A DNA stretch of 38,619 nucleotides from 2-02-FULL-66-22 sp964576535. Its GTDB lineage: Bacteria; Methylomirabilota; Methylomirabilia; Methylomirabilales; 2-02-FULL-66-22. The stretch lies in contig CAZNWB010000029.1 of assembly GCA_964576535.1 (NCBI GenBank), forward strand, positions 1 to 38,619. The letters run 5' to 3'. Below, one piece after another: positions 7,578-15,504 of the stretch; the first letter of the stretch is position 1; each line of letters begins with the position of its first letter. The notes below the pieces were generated by a model. It was given only the letters and a program-made list of their open reading frames with translations, was not told the origin of the DNA and did no database searches. The translations under genes and the position numbers were made by a program.

Positions 7578-8012
7578 TTAGCGCTGCCGGATCCGGAAGT
7601 ATCCCTGCTCGTCGTTGTAGCGCTCGGTCTGCACGCCCTCCAGGACGGCCAGGCTGATCTCGGCCCGGTAGGCCACGACGCTGCCCGGCTCCAGGTGACC
7701 GATGTAGGTGGCCTTGCTGTCCCAGTCGAACACGCTGATGTGGGCGTGAACGTCGCCGCCGATGACGGACCCCTGGACGCTCCCCAGCTCGATGGCGCCG
7801 GTGAAGTTCCAGTATTTGTCCACGGGCTGGACGGCGGTGGTGGTGATCGTGTGCAGGTGGACCCGCTGGAGCGAGCCGATCCCACCCGTGATGGCGGCGG
7901 TGTTGATCTTCTCCTTCTTGATCACCTCTTGCAGGCCCTCCAGCAACAGGTCATCCCGGTCGAACATCACCAGGATGGTCCGCGGGGCCGTCTTGGACGC
8001 GAAGTACTGCAT
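7578..8012 (-). CDS. PPC (DUF296) domain protein
   Basis: 144 residues forming one complete PPC/DUF296 domain: an early FDRDDLLLEGL, ITGGIGSLQ, then GSVIGGDVHAHISVFD with the conserved GxxHxH metal-site-like region, and ending in AVLEGVQTERYNDEQGYFRIR. In plants the domain accompanies AT-hooks; stand-alone bacterial versions have no firmly assigned role. ATG at 8012 with a perfect AAAGGAGG. It sits 32 bases after the permease stop, so it is the last gene of the sugar-transport operon. That suggests a sensing or metabolic role for the imported compound. Confidence 0.85.
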   Translation of the reverse strand: MQYFASKTAPRTILVMFDRDDLLLEGLQEVIKKEKINTAAITGGIGSLQRVHLHTITTTAVQPVDKYWNFTGAIELGSVQGSVIGGDVHAHISVFDWDSKATYIGHLEPGSVVAYRAEISLAVLEGVQTERYNDEQGYFRIRQR

Positions 8013-8044
8013 GAGTTGCCTCCTTTCAGAAAGGGAGCCGGGCG

Positions 8045-8893
8045 TCACCCCTTGAGGGCGCCGGCGGTCAGGCCGGACACGAAGTATTCCATGAAAAAGG
8101 AGTAGAGCACCGCCACGGGAACCGAGCCCAAGAGCGAGGCGGCCATCAGCTCCCCCCAGAAGTAGGCGTCCCCCCGGATGAGCTCGGTGGGCACGGCGAC
8201 CGACATGGTCTTGTGGGTGGTGCTGGAGATAAAGGTCAGGGCGTACACGAACTCGTTCCAGGAGAGGGTGAAGCTGAACATGGCGGAGAAGATGACCCCC
8301 GGAACGGCCATGGGCAGGACGATCCGCACCATGGCCCCGATCCGGGAGCAGCCGTCGATCATCGCGCACTCCTCCATGTCCTTGGGAATGGACTTGAAGT
8401 AGGCGATGAGCATCCAGGTGCAGAACGGAATCAGGAACGTCGGATAGGTCACGACCAGCGACCAGATCGAGTTGGAGAGGCCCAGGTACTGCACCACGCT
8501 GGCCAGGGGGATGAAGATGAGCGTCGTCGGCACGAGGTAGGTGATGAAGGTGGCCAGGCCAAAGGCCTGGGCCCCGGGAAATCGCAGTCGCGCCAGCGCA
8601 TACCCCGCCATGATGCCGAAGCTCATGGAGATCATGGACGTGAGGAACGAGACGAAGAAGCTGTTCCAGAGCCACTGAAGGACAGCGGTCTTGGCAAAGA
8701 GTTCCTGGAACTGCTCCAGGGTGGGGTGTGTGATCCAGAGGCGGTTGGCCCGGAGGTTGTAGAGTTCCGGATTGGCCTTGAAGCTGCTGATGAGCATCCA
8801 GTAGAAGGGGAACAGGGCGAAGAAGAGAAATGCCGCCAGGGGCAGGTAGAGCCCGAAGAGTCGCTTGATCATCCGCGGGACCTTACGCCGCAT
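8045..8893 (-). CDS. carbohydrate ABC transporter permease (MalG/UgpE type)
   Basis: 282 residues with about six membrane helices, beginning LFGLYLPLAAFLFFALFPFYW, plus a periplasmic segment. The cytoplasmic EAA loop is visible as MEECAMIDGCSRIGAMVRIVLP around residue 185, the site that docks on the ATPase. Pairs with the upstream permease gene (gap of 9 bases) to form the channel of a sugar or polyol importer. No ATPase gene is linked. Confidence 0.93.
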   Translation of the reverse strand: MRRKVPRMIKRLFGLYLPLAAFLFFALFPFYWMLISSFKANPELYNLRANRLWITHPTLEQFQELFAKTAVLQWLWNSFFVSFLTSMISMSFGIMAGYALARLRFPGAQAFGLATFITYLVPTTLIFIPLASVVQYLGLSNSIWSLVVTYPTFLIPFCTWMLIAYFKSIPKDMEECAMIDGCSRIGAMVRIVLPMAVPGVIFSAMFSFTLSWNEFVYALTFISSTTHKTMSVAVPTELIRGDAYFWGELMAASLLGSVPVAVLYSFFMEYFVSGLTAGALKG

Positions 8894-8902
8894 GAGAGCC
8901 GC

Positions 8903-9820
8903 CTACTCCCGCCGGAGGTACCGGAGCATGAGAATGATCACGATGAGCAGCGCCGGGAACAGGAAGAGGGAGATGGCGGACCCCTCGCCGATCCGTCCCG
9001 CCACCAGGGCCACGTCGTAGGCCATGGTGGCGAAGATCTGGGTGGCGTTGATGGGACCGCCGTGCGTCAGGATGTACACGATCTGAAAGTCGGCGAAGGT
9101 CCAGATCGTCGAGAACAGGACCACCACCGCGATGACCGGCTGCAGTAGGGGCAGGGTGATGTGCCAGAACTGGCGAAGCACCTTGGCCCCATCGGTCTCC
9201 GCCGCCTCGTACAGCTCCTTGGGGATGGTCATGAGGCCCGCCAGGAACGACACGGCGAAAAACGGCAGGCCCCGCCAGGTGTTGACGATGATCACGGAAA
9301 CCATGGCCCAGAAGGGATCACCCAGCCAGGGGATCTTCCTGGAGATGAGGCCGAGGCCGAGCAGGATATAGTTCACCACGCTGAACAGGGAATCGAACAT
9401 CCAGAGCCAGGTGAGGACACTGAGCGAGGTGGGGACGATCCAGGGGAGCAGGAGGGCTCCCCGCACCAGGTTCCGATACCGCATCTCCTGGTTGAGGAGC
9501 AGGGCCAGGATGATCCCAAGGAGCATCTTCAGGCAGACGGTGGAGAGGGTGTAGACGAAGGAGTTCCACACCGTCTGGCGAAACAATGAATCCTGGAGGA
9601 GCTTGAAGAAGTTCCGGAACCAGATGAGCTTCCCCGGCTCCCCCAGGACCCGGTCCGTGAGGCTGATGTGTACCGCCAAGACGAAAGGATAGGCCAGGAG
9701 GACCAGCATCAGGAAGACCGCCGGCGAGATCAGGCAGTAGCCCGTGAGCGCTTCCGGTTTGACGAACCGGCGGGCCCACGGGGATGCCGGCAACCGTTCC
9801 GCTCGCGCGATGGTCGTCAT
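8903..9820 (-). CDS. carbohydrate ABC transporter permease (MalF/UgpA type)
   Basis: 305 residues with six predicted membrane helices (first: YCLISPAVFLMLVLLAYPF). The EAA loop is YEAAETDGAKVLRQFWHITLP. It heads the inner-membrane pair of the importer and lies 24 bases after the binding-protein gene. The substrate cannot be read from the sequence; sugar or sugar-derivative importers of this family (CUT1) are the best match. Confidence 0.93.
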   Translation of the reverse strand: MTTIARAERLPASPWARRFVKPEALTGYCLISPAVFLMLVLLAYPFVLAVHISLTDRVLGEPGKLIWFRNFFKLLQDSLFRQTVWNSFVYTLSTVCLKMLLGIILALLLNQEMRYRNLVRGALLLPWIVPTSLSVLTWLWMFDSLFSVVNYILLGLGLISRKIPWLGDPFWAMVSVIIVNTWRGLPFFAVSFLAGLMTIPKELYEAAETDGAKVLRQFWHITLPLLQPVIAVVVLFSTIWTFADFQIVYILTHGGPINATQIFATMAYDVALVAGRIGEGSAISLFLFPALLIVIILMLRYLRRE

Positions 9821-9844
9821 GTGCCGTTCGCCTTGACCGTCCCC

Positions 9845-11161
9845 CTATGCTTTCCCGTAGATCTCCTTCAACTCCTGTTCGGCGATCTTGATCGTCTCCA
9901 CCGTGGCCATGCCCTTGGCCCCCCGGGCGAACATGTTGACCACCACGTACTTGACCATGGCCTCGGCGGCGAATCGCGTGGGCGGCCCGGGGTAGCCGGG
10001 CATGCGGACGTACTTGGGGATCTGGCGGACGACCTCCAGCTTCGGATCCTTCTTCCACACCGGGTCATCCTCGTAGAAGTTCAGGAGCCCGGCCATCATG
10101 CCCTCGCCGATCCCCATCCAGGCGGAGTACTGCTTCGGCTCCAGCAGCCATTTGATGACCGCCTTGGCCTCCTTCTGCACTTTGGAGAACCTGAAGATCC
10201 CCAGGCTGATGGCCGTGGAGTATCCGAAGCGTCCCATGGGTCCCTGGGGCCACAGGGCGTGCTCCGTGACCTCGCGCAACTGCGGGGCATTCTTCTTCTC
10301 CGCCCAGTAGATGCTGGCGGCGTTCCCCGTGACGGAGACCGCCTCGGCCAGGAAGGCGCGGTTGTTGCTGGAGTCGTCCCAGGAAAAGATGTCCTCGGTC
10401 TCCCCCTGCTCGTGGAGCCTCCGGCGGTAGTCCACGGCCTTGGCGGTCTCGGGCGAGTTGATGGCGACCGTCCTGCCATCCTTCTTGCACTCGGCCCCGC
10501 CGAAAGCCCACAGCATCGGGTAGTGAGACTGGTTGCCGTCCCCGATAGCCCGGCCGAGCGCGAAGCCGACGGGGTGACCCTTGTCCTTGAGCTTCTTGGA
10601 CATCACCAGCATCTCGTCGTAGGTGTCGGGGAACTTCGCGTACCCGACCGCCTTCAGCCAGTCGGACCGGTACGTGATGCAGATGGGGATGATCCCCCAC
10701 GGAACGGCTTTCCAGCTCTTGCCCACGACGGCGATATCTTTGGCGATGTTGGTCCAGCCCTTGAGTTCCTTCCCCAGCGGTTCGGCGACATCGCCCACGT
10801 CGATCAGGGCCTTCTCGTGCAGGTGCGGGCCATCGCTCCAGAGGGTGATGATGTCGGGGCCCGCGCCGCTCTCCACCGCGGCCGCGGTCTTGGCCGGCAG
10901 GTCGGTCTGGTTGATGAACTCGAAGCTGACCTCGACACCCTTCTCGTTGGTGAACTGCTTGGCCTGCTCCCGCAGGACGTCGTCCATGGCGTTCAGGGTG
11001 TTGGACCAGGTGAGGATGTTCACCTTGGCCGCACCCAGCCCGCTGCGGATGAATGTGCCAAACGAGAGCGCGGCGGTGGTGCCGGCCGCCAGCCCGACGA
11101 ACTTGCGCCGGCTGACCCCGCGGCCTCCCCTCGGCTGCCTAATCCCTTTTTTGTGTTCCAT
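9845..11161 (-). CDS. extracellular sugar-binding protein, Tat-exported
   Basis: 438 residues of the CUT1 solute-binding family. The N-terminus holds a twin-arginine signal SRRKFVGLAAGTTAALSFG (Arg18-Arg19), so it is probably folded before export. The mature part starts near AAKVNILTWSNTLNAMDDVL, followed by the usual two-lobe pattern (AAVESGAGPDIITLWSDG, VPWGIIPICITYRSDWLKAVG). Start at the ATG at 11161 with GGGAGGGAG upstream; an ATG at 11206 is possible but would bury the signal. Follows the lacI-type gene after a gap of 167 bases. Confidence 0.92.
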   Translation of the reverse strand: MEHKKGIRQPRGGRGVSRRKFVGLAAGTTAALSFGTFIRSGLGAAKVNILTWSNTLNAMDDVLREQAKQFTNEKGVEVSFEFINQTDLPAKTAAAVESGAGPDIITLWSDGPHLHEKALIDVGDVAEPLGKELKGWTNIAKDIAVVGKSWKAVPWGIIPICITYRSDWLKAVGYAKFPDTYDEMLVMSKKLKDKGHPVGFALGRAIGDGNQSHYPMLWAFGGAECKKDGRTVAINSPETAKAVDYRRRLHEQGETEDIFSWDDSSNNRAFLAEAVSVTGNAASIYWAEKKNAPQLREVTEHALWPQGPMGRFGYSTAISLGIFRFSKVQKEAKAVIKWLLEPKQYSAWMGIGEGMMAGLLNFYEDDPVWKKDPKLEVVRQIPKYVRMPGYPGPPTRFAAEAMVKYVVVNMFARGAKGMATVETIKIAEQELKEIYGKA

Positions 11162-11328
11162 CGTTCTCCCTCCCCCGCTGAAAGCGGGGCTCAATTCGGT
11201 TGACAATGCTCTCGCGCCCGGACCTCGGAGGCGGGGGCCGGGCGCCGAGGCGGAGCCCGGACCGCTCGCAGAGCTTTCGGGTCATTCGGTCGTGTCCGAT
11301 ACGCATTCCGCTTGACCGATCGCTTCCC

Positions 11329-12360
11329 CTACCCGGGATTCGTCCTGCAGCCGCAGGATGCGCGAATCACCAGCCGGGTCGGTATCTGACTGATCACCCG
11401 CGACGGTTGCCCGGTCTCGATCACCCGGGCCAGTTCCTCGACTGCTTTGGCGCCCATGGCCACAGCATGCTGCTCGACAACCGAGAGTGGCGGTGTGAGT
11501 GCCGCCGCGGAGCGGAAGTCATCGAATCCCAGGAGGGCGATGTCTTCGGGACACCGGATCCCCCGCTGGCGAATCGCCACCAAGACGGCTTCGGCCATCA
11601 GGTTATTGAAGGCGAAGATGGCCTGGGGCCTGGGGTTGGTATCCAGGCAGTCCAAGGCGGCCTCATAGCCCTGGGCGGTCCTGCCGTACCCGATCCTGAC
11701 GAGCAGGTCTTCCGGCCCCAGGCCGAACTCCTGCGCGGCCCTCCGGCAGCCGGCCAGGCGGTCCTGGGTCGTGGAGAGATTGGGCGTCCCCAGGATGAGG
11801 GCCAGACGGCGAAGGCCTTTGCCCAAGAGGTGGCTCATCCCCTCGTATGCACCACCGACGTTGTCTGAGGTCACCGCCGACAGCGGGAGGTCGCGGAGGG
11901 CCCGGTTGACCGCCACCACGGCAAGCCCGTGCTCCAGGTAGCGAGCCAAATACGCGTGAGGTCCCGCGGCGGGACAGAGCACCAACCCATCGATCTTCCG
12001 CTCCACCAGGGTCCGAACCAGGGCCTCCTCGCGCGCGATGTCTTCATCGGTGTTGCAGAAGATGACGTTCCATCCCCGGGCAGACGCGGCCTGTTCCACG
12101 CCCTTGACCAGGGAGGTGAAGAATGGGTTCTCGACGTCGGGCAGGACGAGGCCGATCGTGTTGGTCCGGAGGCCACGGAGACTCCGGGCCAGCCAGTTGG
12201 GGTGGTAATCGAGCTCCTGGGCGGCGCGCAGGACCCGGCCGCGAGCCTCCTCGCTTGCCGGGCCGCGCTCGTTGAGGATACGGGAGACCGTGGCGGTGGA
12301 GACACCCGCCCGGCGCGCGACATCCTTCAAGCGACTCACGCGGGGTGGGGGGGGTGACAT
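11329..12360 (-). CDS. LacI family transcriptional regulator
   Basis: 343 residues. The helix-turn-helix and hinge are SRLKDVARRAGVSTATVSRI near residues 9-28, plus LARSLRG as the minor-groove hinge helix. A periplasmic-binding-protein-like effector domain follows (TIGLVLPDVENPFFTSLVKGV; the closing part is PEDIALLGFDDF). It lies directly upstream of and in line with the ABC importer genes, so it very likely controls them and itself. Two candidate operator sites lie between its start codon and its likely promoter (12413-12448). The effector is probably the imported sugar or a derivative. Confidence 0.93.
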   Translation of the reverse strand: MSPPPPRVSRLKDVARRAGVSTATVSRILNERGPASEEARGRVLRAAQELDYHPNWLARSLRGLRTNTIGLVLPDVENPFFTSLVKGVEQAASARGWNVIFCNTDEDIAREEALVRTLVERKIDGLVLCPAAGPHAYLARYLEHGLAVVAVNRALRDLPLSAVTSDNVGGAYEGMSHLLGKGLRRLALILGTPNLSTTQDRLAGCRRAAQEFGLGPEDLLVRIGYGRTAQGYEAALDCLDTNPRPQAIFAFNNLMAEAVLVAIRQRGIRCPEDIALLGFDDFRSAAALTPPLSVVEQHAVAMGAKAVEELARVIETGQPSRVISQIPTRLVIRASCGCRTNPG

Positions 12361-12412
12361 GGAGGGCTCTCAGCAGGCGTAGTCCCGGATGCCCATAAGC
12401 GACGGTCGTGGC

Positions 12413-12448
12413 TGTAAACCTTTTCAGTGGCCCATGTAAACAATTACA
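12413..12448. promoter_or_regulatory. two LacI-type operator candidates 22 bases apart
   Basis: TGTAAACCTTTTCA at 12413-12426 and TGTAAACAATTACA at 12435-12448. Both share the TGTAAAC half-site, and the second is a good palindrome (TGTAA...TTACA). Spacing of 22 bases places them on the same helix face. The second overlaps the predicted transcription start. Confidence 0.6.
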
Positions 12449-12454
12449 GTGAGG

Positions 12455-12482
12455 AAGGTATCACAGCTTCCTCTCGAGTCAA
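12455..12482 (-). promoter_or_regulatory. promoter for lacI/ABC operon
   Basis: On the minus strand, TTGACT (12482-12477), 16-base spacer, TACCTT (12460-12455), predicting a start near 12448. That is inside the operator pair, the classic layout for repression. Confidence 0.5.
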
Positions 12483-12543
12483 TGATGTTCTTGCATCATT
12501 TCCGTTCCGGGCTTCGCCCATTCCGGCCCAACCGGTTTTCGAC

Positions 12544-12571
12544 TTGCCAGAACGGGGTTTTTTGTTAGGAT
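12544..12571 (+). promoter_or_regulatory. possible plus-strand promoter
   Basis: TTGCCA, 16-base spacer, TAGGAT. It would serve the Nudix gene 250 bases downstream, with the repeat tract in its leader. Confidence 0.35.
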
Positions 12572-12645
12572 GCGCCAGTCCTCAGCGCACAACCCATCGC
12601 CGGAGGGATGCAAGCGCATGATGCGTCCGCGAACGCCGGACGACT

Positions 12646-12790
12646 AGGCAATCGGGCAACTAGACAATCGGGCAATTTGGCAACTGGGCAACTGGGCAAC
12701 TAGGCAATCGGGCAACTGAGCAAGCCCGCGGGACGCGGGGCAACTTGGCAATCGGGTGTGCCCTGTTGCCGGATAGCCGGATTGCCAGAT
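12646..12790. repeat. GGGCAACTG/GGCAATCG tandem repeat with facing arm
   Basis: About ten 9-base units alternating GGGCAACTA and GGCAATCGG, then a short inverted arm (TTGCCGGATAGCCGGATTGCC, about 12766-12786). The transcript across it could fold on itself. It ends about 30 bases before the Nudix start. Confidence 0.75.
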
Positions 12791-12818
12791 GTGAGCGTGG
12801 CGGGATTAGCGGTGAAAG

Positions 12819-13265
12819 ATGGGGGGTGAGATGCGGCTGCCGGTGTCCGTGAAGGGGATATTGATTCACCGGAGGCGGGTGCTGGTCCTGCGAAACGACC
12901 GGGGAGAGTGGGAGTTGCCGGGCGGCCGGCTGGACGACGGGGAGACCCCCGAGGAGGCGCTGCGCCGGGAGATCCTGGAGGAGACGGGCCTGCGCGTCAC
13001 CGTCGGATCCCTGGTGGACGCCTGGGTCTTCCAGGTCACTCCACGAGAGAAGGTGCTGATCCTTCAATACGCCTGCCGACTGAGCGACAGGCAGTGGCAG
13101 CACGCGTGTCGGACGAACGGCAAGGGAGGCGTGAGAATCAGTCACGAGCACATCGAGTCCGTCTGGCTTCCGGTGACCGGTCTGAATCGCGCGCCGCTCC
13201 CGCGGGGCTATCTCCGAGGCATTCAACGGGCGCTTGCGCCCTCCACGACCCGCACATCGAGGTGA
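12819..13265 (+). CDS. Nudix hydrolase
   Basis: 148 residues with a complete Nudix box at 36-58 (G-x5-E-x7-REILEE-x-GL), which binds Mg2+ and cleaves nucleoside diphosphates linked to another group. VSVKGILIHRRRVLVLR precedes it, as in ADP-ribose/MutT-type enzymes. The substrate is not predictable. ATG at 12819 or 12831; both have weak purine-rich sequence upstream (GGTGAAAG or GGGGGG). The next gene starts five bases after the stop, so the two are probably co-translated. Confidence 0.88.
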   Translation: MGGEMRLPVSVKGILIHRRRVLVLRNDRGEWELPGGRLDDGETPEEALRREILEETGLRVTVGSLVDAWVFQVTPREKVLILQYACRLSDRQWQHACRTNGKGGVRISHEHIESVWLPVTGLNRAPLPRGYLRGIQRALAPSTTRTSR

Positions 13266-13269
13266 ACGC

Positions 13270-14100
13270 ATGCGCCGTACGCTGACCCTGATCGGGCTGA
13301 GCGTTCTCGCCTGGGCGTTCCTGCCTTCCCCCGCAGAAGTGGCGGTGAGGCCGGCCCAGGAGGACCCGGTCTACCAGTTAACGTTGGGGTTGGATTCGTC
13401 AAGCTGCAGGGATCGGTGGCAGGCGCTGGAGAGGTACCTGCGATCATCTGGCGATCGCCTCACGCCGCTGCGGCAGAGGCTCTCCACGGTCAGCCAACCC
13501 ATGCGGGCGCGACTCGTGCCGGTCGTCAGATTCCTCGAGGAGGACGCGAGGGCCAGGTCGAGGGTCCAGAGCTGGGAGAGAGACTTCGCGCAGATCGCGG
13601 GGATTCAAGACGGTGCGAGGCAGTCTTCCGAGCTGGAGGGCATGCATCAGCGGCTGCTCGGCATGATCAACAACCCGAAGGAAGCGTTCGGCCCACGGCT
13701 GGATGCGGCATCCTTCATGGCGGTCCTGGTGACCGAGTTTGCTCCTGCTCCCACCGCCGCCTGGGCGGAGGAGTTTCCCACCCTGTTGAGAAGCGCGGAC
13801 GCCCGCGTTCGACTGGTGGGCGCTATGCTGTATGCTCGAGGCATGCTCTTCAAGGCACAGGCCCCCCAAAAGGGAGTTGTGATCCCTGTGCTGATCACCG
13901 GACTGAGAGGGGAATCCTTTGAGGAGCGGCTCCGATCGCAGCGGGCGCTTTTCTTCCTCACCTCGGTGAGCGCGGAACAGTCGTGTGTGGATCCCACCGA
14001 CCCCCGCGGGCAACGGGCGGAGGGCGTCGGGCAGTGGCAGGCGTGGTGGGCCGCGAACAAGAGCACGCTCGCGCGTGAGAAAGTCCCTCAGCACTACTGA
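13270..14100 (+). CDS. exported hypothetical protein
   Basis: 276 residues. A signal peptide (MRRTLTLIGLSVLAWAFLPS) is followed by a helical, hydrophilic protein with no motif I can name. The ending WQAWWAANKSTLA resembles the ends of some HEAT-repeat exported proteins, a weak resemblance only. ATG at 13270 with AGGTGAA upstream, overlapping the end of the Nudix gene's downstream region. Function unknown. Confidence 0.65.
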   Translation: MRRTLTLIGLSVLAWAFLPSPAEVAVRPAQEDPVYQLTLGLDSSSCRDRWQALERYLRSSGDRLTPLRQRLSTVSQPMRARLVPVVRFLEEDARARSRVQSWERDFAQIAGIQDGARQSSELEGMHQRLLGMINNPKEAFGPRLDAASFMAVLVTEFAPAPTAAWAEEFPTLLRSADARVRLVGAMLYARGMLFKAQAPQKGVVIPVLITGLRGESFEERLRSQRALFFLTSVSAEQSCVDPTDPRGQRAEGVGQWQAWWAANKSTLAREKVPQHY

Positions 14101-14231
14101 CCAGATGACCTCCGCAGTTGCCCCCTGCGTCGGCGGGTCCCCGTCGCGTTCGGCGGATGGAGCATGGCCGTGCCGGGAGGACTATGATTTGAATGTGGGT
14201 GGGGCGGGCGCGGGTGTCTCCGAGATTCCGC

Positions 14232-14259
14232 TTGACGATTCGGTGGGATCGGGTATGAT
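14232..14259 (+). promoter_or_regulatory. strong sigma70-type promoter
   Basis: TTGACG at 14232-14237, 16-base spacer, TATGAT at 14254-14259. Predicted start near 14266, with no protein gene before the terminator at 14414-14454. Confidence 0.65.
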
Positions 14260-14265
14260 GCGGCC

Positions 14266-14454
14266 CGTTCCCCAGGGAGCCGTGACGATGTGCATCCTGC
14301 CTCTTGCGATGTGGAATCCTCTCGAGCGACGACGAGGCATCGCCGTGCGACGGCACGTGTCTCGGCGAGAGGCAGGAGGGATGTAACCGGCCACCATTGC
14401 ATTTCAGAGTTTCCCAAAGCCCCGAGGCCCTCCCGCCTCGGGGCTTTGGTTTTT
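14266..14454 (+). ncRNA. candidate structured small RNA, about 190 nt
   Basis: Bounded by a strong promoter and a textbook terminator. The interior folds well on paper. CCTGCCTCTTGC (14297-14308) pairs with GCGAGAGGCAGG (14366-14377), flanked by CATC and GATG. Inside are GCGATG with CATCGC and a GCCGT-GCG-ACGGC hairpin. The result is a closed multibranch structure. I recognise no known family (not SRP RNA, tmRNA or RNase P; 6S RNA has a similar size but a long rod shape I do not see). Confidence 0.55.
14414..14454 (+). terminator. strong intrinsic terminator
   Basis: Perfect 14-base stem CCAAAGCCCCGAGG with CCTCGGGGCTTTGG, 8-base loop, then TTTTT. Confidence 0.9.
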
Positions 14455-14489
14455 CCACACCCAGGGCACGCTGCACAGGAGGCGAGGTC

Positions 14490-14540
14490 ATGCGCCACTG
14501 TCGAGCTCCGCGCGTCCGACAGCAGCAATTCAGCCGGTAA
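14490..14540 (+). CDS. possible 16-residue peptide ORF
   Basis: ATG at 14490 preceded by GGAGGCGAGG at normal spacing encodes MRHCRAPRVRQQQFSR, then TAA. It begins 35 bases after the terminator and faces the garR stop. The good binding site is the only support; it may be chance. Confidence 0.2.
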   Translation: MRHCRAPRVRQQQFSR

Positions 14541-14598
14541 GGAGGGATGTTCGCGAGGGCGACGTTCTTTCCGGCAGATGGCTGCAGGGCGTGAGGAG

Positions 14599-15492
14599 TC
14601 AGGCCTTGCCGACCTTCACGCCGGCGAGCTCCTCGAGCAGCGTGATCACGCCCGAATGATCCATCTGCCCGCGGCCCTTGACGCGAAGGGCCGAGAAGAG
14701 TTCGCGGACCAGGGCGGTGGCCGGGAGGGGCACCCCCAGCTTCTCGGCCGACTCCATGATGAGATTCAGGTCCTTGTAATGGAGGTCAACCTTGAATCCG
14801 GGCTGGAAGGCATGCTGGAGATAATTGTTCCGCTTCTGGTCCAGGCACTTGCTGCCGGCCAGGCCGCCGCTCAAGGCGTTGATCATCAATTCGAGGTCGA
14901 TGCCGGCCTTGGTGCCCAGGACCAGCGCCTCGGCGATGGCCGTGAGGTTGATGGCCACGATGATCTGGTTGGCCAGCTTGACGAACCCGCCGGAGCCGAT
15001 GGGTCCGATGTAGGTGATCGTCTTGCCCATGGCCTGGAAGATGGGCAGGACCTTGTCGAAAACAGGGCGCTCGCCGCCGACCATGATGGACAGCGTCCCC
15101 TCGATCGCGCCTTTCTCCCCGCCGGAGACCGGCGCATCCAGCATCTTCACGTCCTTCCTGGCCGCCTCGGCGGCCACCTTCTGGGAGACGATGGGGGAGA
15201 TGGTGCTCATGTCCAGAAGGAGGAGGCCGGGCCGCGCGCCTTCCAGGATCCCCTTCGGGCCCAGGACCGCCTGCTCGACGTGGGGGGAGTTGGGGAGCAT
15301 CGTGACGACGACCTCGGACTTCTCGGCCACCTCCTTGTTGGAGGCCGCCAGCGCGGCCCCGGCCGCGGCAAGCTCTTTGAGGGGCTCGGGAATGATGTCG
15401 TAACACAGGACGGGGTAACCGGCCTTCAGCAGGTTCTTGACCATGGGCTTTCCCATGATGCCGGTTCCGACAAACCCGATTTTCTCTTTCAT
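14599..15492 (-). CDS. garR: 2-hydroxy-3-oxopropionate (tartronate semialdehyde) reductase
   Basis: 297 residues of the beta-hydroxyacid dehydrogenase family. GFVGTGIMGKPMVKNLLKAG at the N-terminus is the NAD(P)-binding signature. DMSTISP and DAPVSGGEKGAIEGTL are the substrate-binding blocks, and GGFVKLANQIIVAINL holds the catalytic lysine. These blocks match tartronate semialdehyde reductases better than 3-hydroxyisobutyrate dehydrogenases. It would reduce tartronate semialdehyde to D-glycerate. The upstream gene, 12 bases away, encodes a hydroxypyruvate/glyoxylate reductase, so the pair likely handles C2/C3 hydroxyacids from glyoxylate. Confidence 0.88.
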   Translation of the reverse strand: MKEKIGFVGTGIMGKPMVKNLLKAGYPVLCYDIIPEPLKELAAAGAALAASNKEVAEKSEVVVTMLPNSPHVEQAVLGPKGILEGARPGLLLLDMSTISPIVSQKVAAEAARKDVKMLDAPVSGGEKGAIEGTLSIMVGGERPVFDKVLPIFQAMGKTITYIGPIGSGGFVKLANQIIVAINLTAIAEALVLGTKAGIDLELMINALSGGLAGSKCLDQKRNNYLQHAFQPGFKVDLHYKDLNLIMESAEKLGVPLPATALVRELFSALRVKGRGQMDHSGVITLLEELAGVKVGKA

Positions 15493-15504
15493 GAGGGCAT
15501 CCCT

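Noticed and set aside
9668..11203. Long plus-strand frame (511 codons) opposite the sugar-binding protein
   Set aside because: Antisense shadow of a high-GC gene; its translation is low-complexity Gly/Asp/His/Arg, and the opposite strand encodes a clear binding protein.
12646..12760. Regular GGGCAACTG/GGCAATCG units resembling a CRISPR array
   Set aside because: Units are about 9 bases with no spacers and no cas genes; it is a simple short-period repeat.
14266..14454. 6S RNA or SRP RNA identity for the structured segment
   Set aside because: No SRP core sequence and no long rod with central bubble as in 6S RNA; kept as an unnamed candidate.
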